Below are positions 35,702-45,826 of a DNA stretch of 64,000 nucleotides, piece after piece; the stretch's first letter is position 1; the number at the start of each line of letters is the position of its first letter. The stretch spans positions 27,697-91,696 of the forward strand of contig CACYOC010000004.1 in assembly GCA_902775975.1 (NCBI GenBank). The letters run 5' to 3'. The position numbers were made by a program, and so were the translations under genes. This DNA is from an uncultured Bacteroidales bacterium. GTDB lineage: Bacteria > Bacteroidota > Bacteroidia > Bacteroidales > Bacteroidaceae. Below the pieces are notes generated by a model. The model saw only the letters and a list, made by a program, of their open reading frames with translations. It had not been told where the DNA came from and ran no database searches.

Positions 35702-35749
35702 TCGTTATGTCGTTATTTCGATATGTCGATATTTCGATGATTCGATGCT
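35702..35749. repeat. Six 8-bp tandem repeats downstream of guaB
   Basis: TCGTTATG, TCGTTATT, TCGATATG, TCGATATT, TCGATGAT and TCGATGCT are contiguous. They occupy most of the gap between guaB and the PPIase gene. Confidence 0.9.
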
Positions 35750-35756
35750 CTTTTTC

Positions 35757-37244
<1,488 letters not shown>

Positions 37245-37259
37245 CTATCTTTTAAAATT

Positions 37260-37313
37260 ATTGCGTGCAAATTTACTGCTTTTTTCTGACATAGCAGTTC
37301 TTTTGCACGCAAT
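37260..37313 (-). promoter_or_regulatory. Inverted repeat containing guaB promoter element
   Basis: ATTGCGTGCAAA (37260-37271) and TTTGCACGCAAT (37302-37313) are perfectly complementary over 12 bases, with an inner ACTGC/GCAGT pair (37275-37279 and 37294-37298). The minus-strand TAAATTTG (37275-37268) within the left arm fits the guaB promoter, though no TTG is seen at the usual upstream spacing. Confidence 0.6.
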
Positions 37314-37339
37314 ATTAACACGATTTAAGGTGGAGGGCG

Positions 37340-39529
37340 TCAGTTTGCCATTTCGCTGATGAATTTGATGCGTACCAGACGGATTTCGTCTTCCGTACAT
37401 TCGTCGCCCAGTTCGTTGATGGCAGCCTCCAGGGAGTCGCTGTCGCTTTCTGCGAAATAATCGTAGATGTCATCGACGTGGTCTTCGTCCATCACCTCTT
37501 CCAGGAAGTAGTCGATGTTGAGCTTTGTGCCGCTATAGACGATAGCTTCCACCTCGTCGAGCAGTTCCTCGAATTCCAGTCCCTGTGCGGCGGCAATGTC
37601 GTCGAGGGCAATCTGTCGGTCGATGGCCTGTATGATTTTCACCTTGAGGATAGACTTCTTGGCGACGGTACGCACACGGAGGTCGGAGTGGCGCACGATT
37701 TCGTTTTCCTCGCAGTATTTCTTGATGAGTTCCACGAACTCCTTGGCATAGGGTTGCTTCACCTTGCCCTCTCCCACTCCCTGGATGTTCTTCAGCTCCT
37801 CCAGCGTTACGGGATAGTCGGTAGCCATCTGTTCGATGCTGACATCCTGGAAGATGACGTATGGCGGACGGTCGAGCTGTTTGCTGACCTTCTTGCGCAG
37901 GTCTTTCAGCATGGCGCTCAGCGTGGGGTCGAGGGCACTCGTTCCTCCTTCGTGTTCGCTGACGGCTTCGTAGTCTTCCGCGAACTCCTTGTCTTCGACA
38001 ATCATGAACGATGTGGGGTTCTTGAGGAACTTCTTGCCTGCGGAAGTGATTTTCAGCAGTCCGTAGTTCTCCACGTCTTTCTTCAGGTATCCTGCGATGA
38101 GTGCCTGTCGGATGACGGGGTTCCAGTGTTTCTCGTTATACTTCTCGCCAGCGCCGAACATCTCGTGATTCATGTGCTTGTGGGCGATGATTTCCTCCGT
38201 CTCGCGACCTACCACGAAGTCGATGATATGGTCGGTGCGGAAGTTCTCCTTCAGTGCCTGTACGGCTTTCAGCACGATGACGAGCAGTTCCTCTGCCTCT
38301 ATCTTTGTCTTCGGGTGCAGACAGTTGTCACAGTTGTGGCAGTTGTCTTGCGGATATTCCTCTCCGAAGTAGTGCAGCAGCATCTTTCGGCGACATACCG
38401 AGGTCTCTGCGTACGCTGCCGTCTCTGCCAGCAGCTGTCTGCCGATATCCTGTTCTGCCACGGGTTTCCCCTCCATGAACTTATCGAGCTTCTGCAGGTC
38501 TTTCTGGGCATAGAACGTGATGCACATGCCTTCTCCTCCGTCGCGTCCTGCACGTCCTGTCTCCTGGTAGTATCCTTCCAGCGACTTGGGGATGTCGTAA
38601 TGGATGACGAAGCGCACGTCGGGTTTGTCGATACCCATGCCGAAGGCGATGGTGGCGACGATGACGTCGATGCGCTCCATCAGGAAGTCGTCCTGTGTCT
38701 GCGACCTCAGCGTCGATTCCAGTCCGGCGTGGTAGGCGGCAGCCTTGATGTCGTTGGCACGGAGAATCTCTGCCAGCTCCTCCACCTTCTTTCGTGAGAG
38801 GCAGTAGATGATGCCGCTCTTTCCGGGGTGCTGCTTGATGAAGCGGATGATGTCCTTATCGACATCCTTCGTCTTGGGGCGCACCTCGTAGTAGAGGTTG
38901 GGGCGGTTGAAGGAGCTCTTGAACTCGTCGGCGTCGATGATGCCCAAGTTCTTCTTGATGTCCGTGCGCACCTTGTCGGTGGCTGTTGCCGTCAGGGCGA
39001 TGATGGGTGCCTTCCCTATCTCATTGATGATGGGTCGTATGCGTCGGTATTCCGGTCGGAAGTCGTGTCCCCACTCCGAGATACAGTGTGCCTCGTCGAT
39101 GGCGTAGAAGGAAATCTTCGCCTGTTTGAGGAATTCCACGTTCTCCTCCTTGGTCAGCGACTCTGGTGCGACGTACAGCAGTTTGGTGATGCCTGCCATG
39201 ATGTCGGCCTTCACCTGGTCGATCGCCGTCTTGTTGAGCGACGAGTTCAGGTAGTGTGCCGTTCCCTCCTCGCTCATGCTGCTGATGACATCGACCTGGT
39301 TTTTCATCAGTGCGATGAGTGGCGATATGACGATGGCGGTGCCGTCAAGCAGTAGTGACGGCAGCTGGTAGCATAGCGACTTTCCTCCTCCTGTCGGCAT
39401 CAGCACAAAGGTATCCTTCCCGTCGAGGACGTTCTGGATGATGGCTTCCTGGTCGCCTTTGAACTTGTCGAAGCCGAAAAACTTCTTCAGCGCTGCTGTA
39501 AGATTTATTTTCTCGTTAACCATAGACAA
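37340..39529 (-). CDS. recQ: ATP-dependent DNA helicase RecQ
   Basis: This is a 3'-5' helicase of recombination and repair. The 729-residue protein has Walker A MPTGGGKSLCYQLP, the DEAH box FYAIDEAHCISEWGHDFRPE, helicase C-terminal VATIAFGMGIDKPDVRFVIH and YYQETGRAGRDGGEGMCITF, a zinc cluster (CRRKMLLHYF with CHNCDNC), an RQC winged helix and an HRDC domain near residues 555-625. The C-terminal 100 residues after HRDC are an acidic extension seen in Bacteroidota RecQ. A second ATG two codons in is an equally possible start. It begins 25 bases after the clpX stop. Confidence 0.94.
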   Translation of the reverse strand: MSMVNEKINLTAALKKFFGFDKFKGDQEAIIQNVLDGKDTFVLMPTGGGKSLCYQLPSLLLDGTAIVISPLIALMKNQVDVISSMSEEGTAHYLNSSLNKTAIDQVKADIMAGITKLLYVAPESLTKEENVEFLKQAKISFYAIDEAHCISEWGHDFRPEYRRIRPIINEIGKAPIIALTATATDKVRTDIKKNLGIIDADEFKSSFNRPNLYYEVRPKTKDVDKDIIRFIKQHPGKSGIIYCLSRKKVEELAEILRANDIKAAAYHAGLESTLRSQTQDDFLMERIDVIVATIAFGMGIDKPDVRFVIHYDIPKSLEGYYQETGRAGRDGGEGMCITFYAQKDLQKLDKFMEGKPVAEQDIGRQLLAETAAYAETSVCRRKMLLHYFGEEYPQDNCHNCDNCLHPKTKIEAEELLVIVLKAVQALKENFRTDHIIDFVVGRETEEIIAHKHMNHEMFGAGEKYNEKHWNPVIRQALIAGYLKKDVENYGLLKITSAGKKFLKNPTSFMIVEDKEFAEDYEAVSEHEGGTSALDPTLSAMLKDLRKKVSKQLDRPPYVIFQDVSIEQMATDYPVTLEELKNIQGVGEGKVKQPYAKEFVELIKKYCEENEIVRHSDLRVRTVAKKSILKVKIIQAIDRQIALDDIAAAQGLEFEELLDEVEAIVYSGTKLNIDYFLEEVMDEDHVDDIYDYFAESDSDSLEAAINELGDECTEDEIRLVRIKFISEMAN

Positions 39530-39554
39530 ATATGTTTTCCACTGTTCATTATTT

Positions 39555-40772
39555 TCACTCCAAATGCGACTTGTCCAGCTGCTGCTGGGCGTATTCGCGT
39601 GTCACCTCGAAGGCTTTGATTTTCTTCGACGGCATCTCGAACATGGCGTCCATCATGATGTTCTCCACAATGGAGCGCAGTCCGCGGGCTCCGAGCTTGT
39701 ACTCTACGGCCTTATCGACGATGAGCGTCAGTGCCTCTTCGCTGAACGTCAGCTTGATGCCGTCCATCTCGAACATCTTCTCGTACTGTCGGATGATGCT
39801 GTTCTTCGGCTCCACAAGGATACGTTTCAGCGCCTCACGGTTCAAGGGGTTCAGGTAGGTCAGCACGGGCAGACGACCGATGAGTTCGGGTATCAGTCCG
39901 AAGGACTTCAGGTCTTGTGGCCGGATGTATTGCATGAGGTCGTCCTTGTCAATCTTTCTGACGTGCTGCACGGAGTTGTATCCCACGACATGCGTGTTCA
40001 TGCGCTGTGCTATCTTGCGCTCTATGCCGTCGAAGGCTCCTCCGCAGATGAAGAGGATGTTGTGCGTGTCCAGATGGATGTACTCCTGGTCGGGGTGCTT
40101 GCGTCCTCCCTTGGGCGGCACGTTGACGACAGTGCCCTCGAGCAGTTTCAGCAGTCCCTGCTGCACGCCTTCTCCGCTGACGTCGCGGGTGATGGAGGGG
40201 TTGTCCGACTTGCGGGCTATCTTGTCTATCTCGTCGATGAAGACGATGCCTCGCTGGGCACTCTCCACGTTGTAGTCGGCTACCTGCAGCAGTCGGGTCA
40301 GGATGCTCTCCACGTCCTCGCCGACATATCCTGCCTCGGTGAACACGGTGGCATCGACGATGGTGAAGGGTACGTCCAGCAGTCGGGCGATGGTGCGTGC
40401 CAACAGCGTCTTTCCCGTACCGGTGGAGCCTGCCATGATGATGTTCGACTTCTCTATCTCCACGTCCTCGCTTTCGGGCTGTTGCAGTCGCTTGTAGTGG
40501 TTATAGACGGCCACGGACAGGTAGCGCTTGGCCTCGTCCTGTCCGATGACGTACTGGTCGAGGTATGCCTTGATTTCCTTGGGCTTGGGGACGTCCTTCT
40601 TCTCGTATTTGGTGGCGGGCTTCTTGTTGTTGGCAGCGGCACCGTAGCCGTTGGCCAGCAACACCTCGTAGGCCTGCTGTGCACACTCGTCACAGATATA
40701 TCCGTTGACGCCTGAGATGAGCAGCTTCACCTGCCGTTCAGACCTTCCGCAGAAATTACACTCTTTCTTCAC
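39555..40772 (-). CDS. clpX: ATP-dependent Clp protease ATP-binding subunit ClpX
   Basis: ClpX unfolds tagged substrates and feeds them to ClpP. The 405-residue protein has the N-terminal zinc-binding domain ([17 protein letters not shown] ending with CDECAQQA), Walker [16 protein letters not shown], Walker [18 protein letters not shown] and the family pore and sensor regions ([37 protein letters not shown]). It follows clpP by 18 bases and precedes recQ by 25, so tig/clpP/clpX/recQ are compactly arranged. Confidence 0.96.
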   Translation of the reverse strand: MKKECNFCGRSERQVKLLISGVNGYICDECAQQAYEVLLANGYGAAANNKKPATKYEKKDVPKPKEIKAYLDQYVIGQDEAKRYLSVAVYNHYKRLQQPESEDVEIEKSNIIMAGSTGTGKTLLARTIARLLDVPFTIVDATVFTEAGYVGEDVESILTRLLQVADYNVESAQRGIVFIDEIDKIARKSDNPSITRDVSGEGVQQGLLKLLEGTVVNVPPKGGRKHPDQEYIHLDTHNILFICGGAFDGIERKIAQRMNTHVVGYNSVQHVRKIDKDDLMQYIRPQDLKSFGLIPELIGRLPVLTYLNPLNREALKRILVEPKNSIIRQYEKMFEMDGIKLTFSEEALTLIVDKAVEYKLGARGLRSIVENIMMDAMFEMPSKKIKAFEVTREYAQQQLDKSHLE

Positions 40773-40790
40773 TGTTGCTTCTCTCCTTCC

Positions 40791-41456
40791 TTACTTCTTT
40801 CTCAGCACCTGGTCTATCATGCCGTACTCCTTGGCCTCGTCGGCGGTCATCCAGTAGTTGCGGTCGGAGTCGTTCCACACCTTGTCGTAGGGGGTGTGTG
40901 AATGCTCGCTGATGATGGTGTAGAGTTCCTTCTTGAACTTCATGATCTCCTTGGCCTCAATCTCGATGTCAGATGCCTGTCCCTGTACGCCGCCTAAGGG
41001 CTGGTGTATCATGACGCGGCTGTGGGGCAGTGCCGAGCGCTTGCCTTCCTTGCCGGCTACGAGCAGCACGGCAGCCATCGAGGCAGCCATGCCGGTGCAG
41101 ATGGTGGCTACGTCGCTGCTGATGAACTGCATGGTGTCGTAGATGCCGAGTCCCGCCGTCACGCTGCCGCCGGGTGAGTTCAGGTAGATGCTGATGTCCT
41201 TGCCGGGGTCAGCCTGTTCGAGGAACAGCAGCTGTGCCATGATGGTGTTGGCGACATAGTCGTCGATTTGCGTTCCGAGGAAGATGATGCGGTCCATCAT
41301 CAGTCGTGAGAAGACGTCCATCTGCGTCACGTTCAGCTGACGCTCCTCGAGGATGTAGGGATTCATATACTGGGCCTGTGCACTCATGACGTCGTCAAGT
41401 ACCATGCCGTTGATGCCAAGATGCTTGGTGGCATATTTTCTAAAGTCGTTATTCAT
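40791..41456 (-). CDS. clpP: ATP-dependent Clp protease proteolytic subunit ClpP
   Basis: This serine peptidase assembles into a tetradecamer with ClpX. The 221-residue protein has the catalytic Ser in TGMAASMAAVLLVAG, the His in ALPHSRVMIHQPLGGVQGQA and the usual IYLNSPGGSVTAGLGIYDTM. Length and motifs are normal. A predicted promoter lies at 41489-41518, overlapping the tig terminator, so clpP can be transcribed independently of tig. Confidence 0.96.
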   Translation of the reverse strand: MNNDFRKYATKHLGINGMVLDDVMSAQAQYMNPYILEERQLNVTQMDVFSRLMMDRIIFLGTQIDDYVANTIMAQLLFLEQADPGKDISIYLNSPGGSVTAGLGIYDTMQFISSDVATICTGMAASMAAVLLVAGKEGKRSALPHSRVMIHQPLGGVQGQASDIEIEAKEIMKFKKELYTIISEHSHTPYDKVWNDSDRNYWMTADEAKEYGMIDQVLRKK

Positions 41457-41488
41457 ATCTTTTTTATTGCGTTTTCACAAAGTAGATA

Positions 41489-41518
41489 CAAAATTACACA
41501 AAAAAGTCGGAACGCCAA
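41489..41518 (-). promoter_or_regulatory. Predicted clpP promoter
   Basis: TAATTTTG (41496-41489, minus) matches the consensus and TTG lies at 41518-41516, 19 bases away. It overlaps the tig terminator hairpin. Confidence 0.65.
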
Positions 41519-41537
41519 CACATTCCGACCATTTTTT
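41500..41537 (-). terminator. Terminator of tig, bidirectional form
   Basis: GTCGGAA (41506-41512) pairs with TTCCGAC (41523-41529) around a 10-base loop. A-run 41500-41505 gives a T tail for minus-strand transcripts from tig; a T run at 41532-41538 gives a tail on the plus strand too. Confidence 0.75.
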
Positions 41538-41562
41538 TGGTTAAAGAATTTTAATTCTTGAT

Positions 41563-42927
41563 TTATTTCTCCTGCAGCATCTTCTGGAAGTCCTTCAGCG
41601 TGATGGCTTTTTCGTTCAGTTTTACCACTTTCTTCAGGGCGTCGATGAGCTTGATGTCGATGGCACGCTCCACCAGTCCATCGACTGACTCGCGCTTCTT
41701 CATCATCTCGTCGGCGTAGTTGTCCAGGTACTCCTCGGGGATGTTCGTCATGCCGTACTGGGCGAACTGTGCGCGGGCAGCCTCCTTGGCTACCTGCTTC
41801 ACGTCGGCGTCATCGACCTTGATGCCCTGTGCACTGACGAGCTGCTCCTTGATGAGGTGCCACTCCAGCTCCTTGATGCTGGCCTCGAAGTTCTTCTCGA
41901 CGAACTCCTCGCCCTTGTCCTTGTTGTTGTTGAGCATGACGCGCTTCAGCAGAGCCTCGGGGAACTCCAGCTTGCCGACCTTCTTCTCCATGTGGGCGCG
42001 GACGTCCTGCAGGAACTTGTAGTCGGTGTCGCTCTTCAGCTGCTCGCTGAGCTGGTCGGCAATCTTCTGGCGGAACTCCTTCTCGTCCTTCACGGCGTCC
42101 TTGCCGAAAGCCTGGTCGAAGAGCTCCTGGTTGACCTCAGCCTTCACGTAGCGGCTGATTTCGGTAATCTGGTAGGTGAAGTCGCCCTCGTGGTCCTTCA
42201 CCTCGTCCTTCTTAATCTTCAGCAGTCCGCTGACCTCCACGTCGCCCTCGGGATATGCCTTGCGGGGGTTCCACGTGATGATGTCGCCCAACTTGGCACC
42301 CTTGAAGAGTTTCTGCTGGCTCTCATCCTTGATATACTGTGGCATGAGCGATGCGTCGCTGACGGTGATGCCGCCTTCCTTGACGTTGCCCTTCTCGTCC
42401 AGCTCGCGGAGGTCGCCCTTCAGCAGGTCGCGCTGGTCGGCGTCGTACTGCTCCACCTTCTCGTAGTGTCCGGCACGGCTCTGGTACATCTCCACCTGCT
42501 GGTCGATGAGCTCGTCATCCACGGTGATGTTGTAGTAATCCACCTTGTCCTTGCCCGTCAGCTCAGCCTTGAACTCGGGAGCCACGGCAATGTCGAACTT
42601 GAACTCCAGTGTGCCCTCGCCCTCGAAGTCCAGCTGTGCCTGCTGGTCGCTGGGCAGCGGTTCGCCGAGCATCTGGATTTTGTTCTCACGAACATATTCG
42701 TAGAGCTTCTCGCCCAGCAGCTTGTTCACCACGTCAACCTTGACGCTGGTGCCGAACTGTCGCTTGATCATGCCCATGGGGGCCATGCCTGGACGGAATC
42801 CGGGAATGTTTGCACGCTTACGGTAGTCTTTCAGGGTCTTCTCGACCTCAGGCTGGTAGTCAGCCTTCTCCATGGTGATGGTCATCAGGCCATTCACCTT
42901 GTCGGGAGCTTCAAATTGAATATTCAT
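41563..42927 (-). CDS. tig: Trigger factor
   Basis: Trigger factor is the ribosome-associated chaperone for nascent chains. The 454-residue protein carries the ribosome-binding signature region PGFRPGMAPMGMIKRQFG near residue 43, a PPIase-like middle domain that looks divergent (DIITWNPRKAYPEGDVEVSG), and a long helical C-terminal domain. It starts with MNIQFEAPDKVNGLMTITM, normal for Bacteroidota. It has its own promoter at 42975-43005 and a terminator before clpP. Confidence 0.93.
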   Translation of the reverse strand: MNIQFEAPDKVNGLMTITMEKADYQPEVEKTLKDYRKRANIPGFRPGMAPMGMIKRQFGTSVKVDVVNKLLGEKLYEYVRENKIQMLGEPLPSDQQAQLDFEGEGTLEFKFDIAVAPEFKAELTGKDKVDYYNITVDDELIDQQVEMYQSRAGHYEKVEQYDADQRDLLKGDLRELDEKGNVKEGGITVSDASLMPQYIKDESQQKLFKGAKLGDIITWNPRKAYPEGDVEVSGLLKIKKDEVKDHEGDFTYQITEISRYVKAEVNQELFDQAFGKDAVKDEKEFRQKIADQLSEQLKSDTDYKFLQDVRAHMEKKVGKLEFPEALLKRVMLNNNKDKGEEFVEKNFEASIKELEWHLIKEQLVSAQGIKVDDADVKQVAKEAARAQFAQYGMTNIPEEYLDNYADEMMKKRESVDGLVERAIDIKLIDALKKVVKLNEKAITLKDFQKMLQEK

Positions 42928-42974
42928 CTTCTTTATATACCTTATTAAATATTATTATTTCGCATTTTGGGGTG

Positions 42975-43005
42975 CAAAGGTACGAATAAGTGAGCACAAT
43001 ACAAA
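42975..43005 (-). promoter_or_regulatory. Predicted tig promoter
   Basis: TACCTTTG (42982-42975, minus) with TTTG at 43005-43002 and a 19-base spacer gives a full match to the Bacteroidota promoter pattern. Confidence 0.78.
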
Positions 43006-43188
43006 ATAAAAAAACATTTTTTTATAAAAAACTGCACACTGCCCACCTTTACGCACACAAAAGGGGCTGAAGCAGGCGTTGCCATGAAAACCACCAAAGG
43101 CGTGGTATCACTTGTCCTGTCCTTAGTGGTTCAAAGGTTTCGAAGTAAAAAAAAGTATTCAAATGATGCACCTTTTCAAAATAATTTG

Positions 43189-43196
43189 TATCTTTG
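43189..43196 (+). promoter_or_regulatory. Promoter element of small membrane protein gene
   Basis: TATCTTTG followed by CACC matches the TAnnTTTG consensus about 30 bases before the ATG at 43226; the upstream element is weak. Confidence 0.65.
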
Positions 43197-43225
43197 CACC
43201 GTGAAACGTAAAACGACGCAAGTTT

Positions 43226-43504
43226 ATGACTACACGACGCGAGAAATCCAAGCCGCAGAAGCCGCAAATCAACATACAGTTGGAGGCGGCGCAAGAGCCA
43301 CCGAAGGCGATGGTGAATCAACGTAAAGAGAAGTTTGCAGACTTCTTGATTGACGTTGCTAAATATGTACTTACAGGCGTGGTCATCACGTCACTCTTCA
43401 ACGATGTCACGGACAAGACAACCATCTACCTCGTAGGTCTTGCCGTTGTGTGTTTGACACTATTGTTAGGATTAAGTTTAACCAGTAAAACAAAGGACAA
43501 GTAA
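43226..43504 (+). CDS. Small membrane protein, DUF6722-like
   Basis: The 92-residue protein has a basic, charged N-terminal half (MTTRREKSKPQKPQINIQLE, then KEKFADFLIDVAKYVLTGVV) and two hydrophobic segments at about residues 47-62 and 68-85, ending in a charged KTKDK. It resembles the Bacteroidota DUF6722 family of two-helix membrane proteins with unknown role; this name is from memory. It is preceded by a TATCTTTG element and followed one base later by a 37-codon reading frame. Confidence 0.68.
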   Translation: MTTRREKSKPQKPQINIQLEAAQEPPKAMVNQRKEKFADFLIDVAKYVLTGVVITSLFNDVTDKTTIYLVGLAVVCLTLLLGLSLTSKTKDK

Positions 43505-43505
43505 T

Positions 43506-43619
43506 ATGGGAATGTATTTAGTTGGACTCTTCGTAGGTCTGCCGTGCCTGATAGCACTCATCTATTTGTGGCTTACACCTCCGGGAAGGCGTTGGATGCG
43601 CATGAACGGACTTCTATAA
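43506..43619 (+). CDS. 37-residue single-pass membrane peptide
   Basis: ATG at 43506 opens a 37-codon frame ending in TAA at 43617-43619. The product, MGMYLVGLFVGLPCLIALIY followed by LWLTPPGRRWMRMNGLL, has one clear transmembrane segment and a positively charged tail, a sensible topology for a small inner-membrane peptide. It begins one base after the stop of the DUF6722-like gene, so the two are probably co-transcribed and may form a unit. No family is recognised. Confidence 0.6.
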   Translation: MGMYLVGLFVGLPCLIALIYLWLTPPGRRWMRMNGLL

Positions 43620-43684
43620 GTCCACCCCCTCACGCATTTATCCGCCGAGATTCTCAACTGATGAGAGCCTCGGCGGTTTGCTAT

Positions 43685-43724
43685 TCACTCCCCTCGCCCT
43701 TTGGAGAGGGGGCGGGGGTGAGGC
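43685..43724. repeat. Imperfect GC-rich intergenic palindrome
   Basis: A C-rich arm (CACTCCCCTCGCCC) faces a G-rich arm (GGGCGGGGGTGAGG) around TTTGGAGAG. Elements of this look (CCCTCTCC with a GGGGTGAGG end) are common dispersed intergenic palindromes in many bacteria. The remainder of 43620-43838 shows no gene. Confidence 0.65.
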
Positions 43725-43838
43725 CGTCCGTCTGTCTCATGTATGGTCAGAAGACAAAAACAATGCATCTTCGCCCACCTTTACCTAATTTTATATAAAA
43801 AAGGTGGGGCGATTGCACAAGAAGTCTGAAAAAAGTTG

Positions 43839-43846
43839 TATCTTTG
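43839..43846 (+). promoter_or_regulatory. Promoter element of antitoxin-like gene
   Basis: TATCTTTG followed by CAGCC fits TAnnTTTG, about 33 bases before the ATG at 43880. A TTG upstream is at a longer-than-usual distance. Confidence 0.6.
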
Positions 43847-43879
43847 CAGCCGAATATTCAACTCAAATGCGTATTTATC

Positions 43880-44041
43880 ATGTCAATTGAAGAGAAAAAG
43901 GAAAGGATGGCAAGGAACTACGCCATCAACTCAAAAAAGACTCCGAGGACAAGGAGGGCGGCATTTGCTGTTGCCCATGCTGGTGCTATCACCATCACCG
44001 ACCCCAAGTTAAAGGAAAGACTAACCACCTATGTAGACTGA
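43880..44041 (+). CDS. Putative antitoxin of a PIN-type pair
   Basis: The 53-residue basic protein (MSIEEKKERMARNYAINSKK, then TPRTRRAAFAVAHAGAITI) precedes a PIN-domain frame and overlaps it by one base (TGATG), the usual layout of a VapB-like antitoxin with its toxin. I do not recognise a known antitoxin fold. The frame extends upstream to 43844, but the ATG at 43880 fits the promoter element and avoids an unlikely hydrophobic prefix. Confidence 0.6.
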   Translation: MSIEEKKERMARNYAINSKKTPRTRRAAFAVAHAGAITITDPKLKERLTTYVD

Positions 44042-44400
44042 TGGCAAAGACTCGTTTACTGCTTGACACCTGTGCCGTTATTGACCTAATAACAAGTCTG
44101 CGAGAAACGGATGTGGAGTTTTGGGACATTTACGATGACCCAGACACGATGCCGTATGCAAGTTTCGAGACAGCACGCGAGTTGGTCGTACTCTTCAACA
44201 ACAAGAAACTTCTTTCGAAGCACTGGCAGACAGCAGAGCAGATGCTCACCTCTATTGAACAGGACTACGGTATAGAGTTCTTACCTCTGCGCCGTGACAC
44301 GGCCTACACCTATGCCAGCCTCACCCTCAGCATCACCCGCTCCGCTCGCCGCCGAGGGTGCCGGACTCTCTCTCCGGGGGGGAATTACTTCTTCTTGTAG
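44041..44400 (+). pseudogene. PIN-domain toxin, C-terminus apparently truncated
   Basis: Residues 1-98 look like a PIN ribonuclease: RLLLDTCAVIDL with a first acidic residue at D9, an acidic helix ETARELVVLF near residues 43-52, and DYGIEFLPLRRDTAYTYASL. A normal toxin continues with a D-x-x-I-A-A type helix carrying the third acidic residue. Here the text changes to SARRRGCRTLSPGGNYFFL and stops at 119 residues, where the DNA becomes a GC-rich element (CGCCGAGGGTGCCGGACTCTC and CTCCGGGGG). The missing acidic residue suggests an inactive remnant. Confidence 0.6.
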
Positions 44401-44451
44401 GTGCCGTCGGCATATTGCGTCCAGCGGGTGGGCTCTTCTGGGTATATGACT

Positions 44452-45627
44452 TCACCTGTAGGCTTCCTCCCTCATCCACGAAGTGACGCTCTGACCCATG
44501 CGCTGCTTGAAGGCGGCGCCGAAGGTGCTGTAGCTGCGGAAACCGCTCTCGCTGGCCAGCTGCTGGGCGGTGAAAGGACGCTGGGCAGCGACGGCCTCGT
44601 GGTAGAGGGCGACGAAATGGCGGATGCGCAGGTCGTGGATGTACGTGTAGTAGTTGGTGCCCTGATTGGCGAAAAACTGCCCCAGATAGTAGCGGTTGAT
44701 GCCGACGGCCGTCGACAGCTGCGACAGCGAGAGGTCGTGCTGCAGGTAGAGGCGGGTGTCCTCGCAGTGCTTCGTCAGCAACGGACCTATGCGTGCCAGC
44801 GTCTCGGCTTTGACCGTCTCTGTCCCGACGGATGCTCCCTCGTCGTCACCCTGTGAGGGTTGCGCGTCATTGTCTTGCGCGGCGGCATTGTCTGCAGCGC
44901 TGTCACGCTCCTCCTCCTTGGACGAGGGGGTGATGGTGAGGCAGGGCAGCGTCTCGACGCGCCACAGCAGCAGGCCGAAGAGCACGAAGTCGGCAATACG
45001 GATGATGAAGAGTTGCACGCTGTGTATCGAGAACCCATATAGCGTCATCAGCAGCAGGAACAGGATGAGCAGCGTATGGCTGGCCCACACCTCCTTGTGC
45101 TCCAGGTCGGCAAAGTTGTCGCGCAGCCACCGCTTGTATTCCATGATGGCTTTTACCATGTAGACCGTGAAGAGGACGTAAAGCGCCAGGGTATATATAA
45201 TAATGTGGGGCACGAAGTTGATGTTGGTCCATACCATCTGCAGCACGCCGAGAATGACGATGGGTATCGTGGCTGCTGCGTAGGGCCATAACGGTCGGCG
45301 GCGGTCCTGGAGCATGGAGAGCAGCGTGCCGGCGACAGCGATGGTCAGCGTCACGCAGTCGAGTACGGTGAACGGCACGTGGACCCACATCGGATTGCTT
45401 CCGCAAAAGTAAAAGGCAAACAACCACCAGATGTGGCCCAGGGCTATTATGCCGAAGAGCGTTGCCGCCCATCGGCGCAGCCGCACCGGCGGCGTGATGT
45501 GGGGTGCTATGGCCTTCCCCTTGCACAGCAGCAGGTAGAGGCTGAAAATAAGGGCCGTCGTTATTGCTCCGCCGTAGAGTACCATAAACAATGTGGCCAG
45601 TGGCGATAGTTGTCCTAAACTTTCCAT
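44452..45627 (-). CDS. Membrane-anchored AraC-family transcriptional regulator
   Basis: The 391-residue protein has six or seven hydrophobic segments in residues 10-225 and a low-complexity acidic linker (about 230-265). A C-terminal AraC DNA-binding domain follows at about 285-391 (LSLSQLSTAVGINRYYLGQF, FRSYSTFGAAFKQRMGQSVT). Such 7TM-AraC regulators are common in Prevotella; the membrane part presumably senses a signal, unknown here. It is divergent from the surface-protein cluster that starts at 45912, making that cluster a possible target by position only. The promoter TACCTTTG lies at 45653-45660. Confidence 0.85.
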   Translation of the reverse strand: MESLGQLSPLATLFMVLYGGAITTALIFSLYLLLCKGKAIAPHITPPVRLRRWAATLFGIIALGHIWWLFAFYFCGSNPMWVHVPFTVLDCVTLTIAVAGTLLSMLQDRRRPLWPYAAATIPIVILGVLQMVWTNINFVPHIIIYTLALYVLFTVYMVKAIMEYKRWLRDNFADLEHKEVWASHTLLILFLLLMTLYGFSIHSVQLFIIRIADFVLFGLLLWRVETLPCLTITPSSKEEERDSAADNAAAQDNDAQPSQGDDEGASVGTETVKAETLARIGPLLTKHCEDTRLYLQHDLSLSQLSTAVGINRYYLGQFFANQGTNYYTYIHDLRIRHFVALYHEAVAAQRPFTAQQLASESGFRSYSTFGAAFKQRMGQSVTSWMREEAYR

Positions 45628-45652
45628 TATGTCTTCTTTATGTTACCGTATG

Positions 45653-45660
45653 CAAAGGTA
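45653..45660 (-). promoter_or_regulatory. Promoter element of AraC-type regulator gene
   Basis: TACCTTTG on the minus strand matches TAnnTTTG 26 bases before the start codon; a TTTG lies 22 bases further upstream. Confidence 0.65.
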
Positions 45661-45826
45661 CGACATTTTTTCCGAATAGCTGCAAATCGGATTCATAAAA
45701 TTTCGTTTGACTTTCAGCTAATGCAATTTCTGTATTTAAAAGGTAGCTTCTGGGGGGCGGTCGGTTTACGGCTAAAGCAAAAAAAATGTCGGCTGCTGCA
45801 AAATCTTGCGTGACGTGCCCGATGGT

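Noticed and set aside
43049-43321. Minus-strand 90-codon frame upstream of the DUF6722-like gene
   Set aside because: It overlaps the promoter and start of a better supported plus-strand gene and has no recognisable features.
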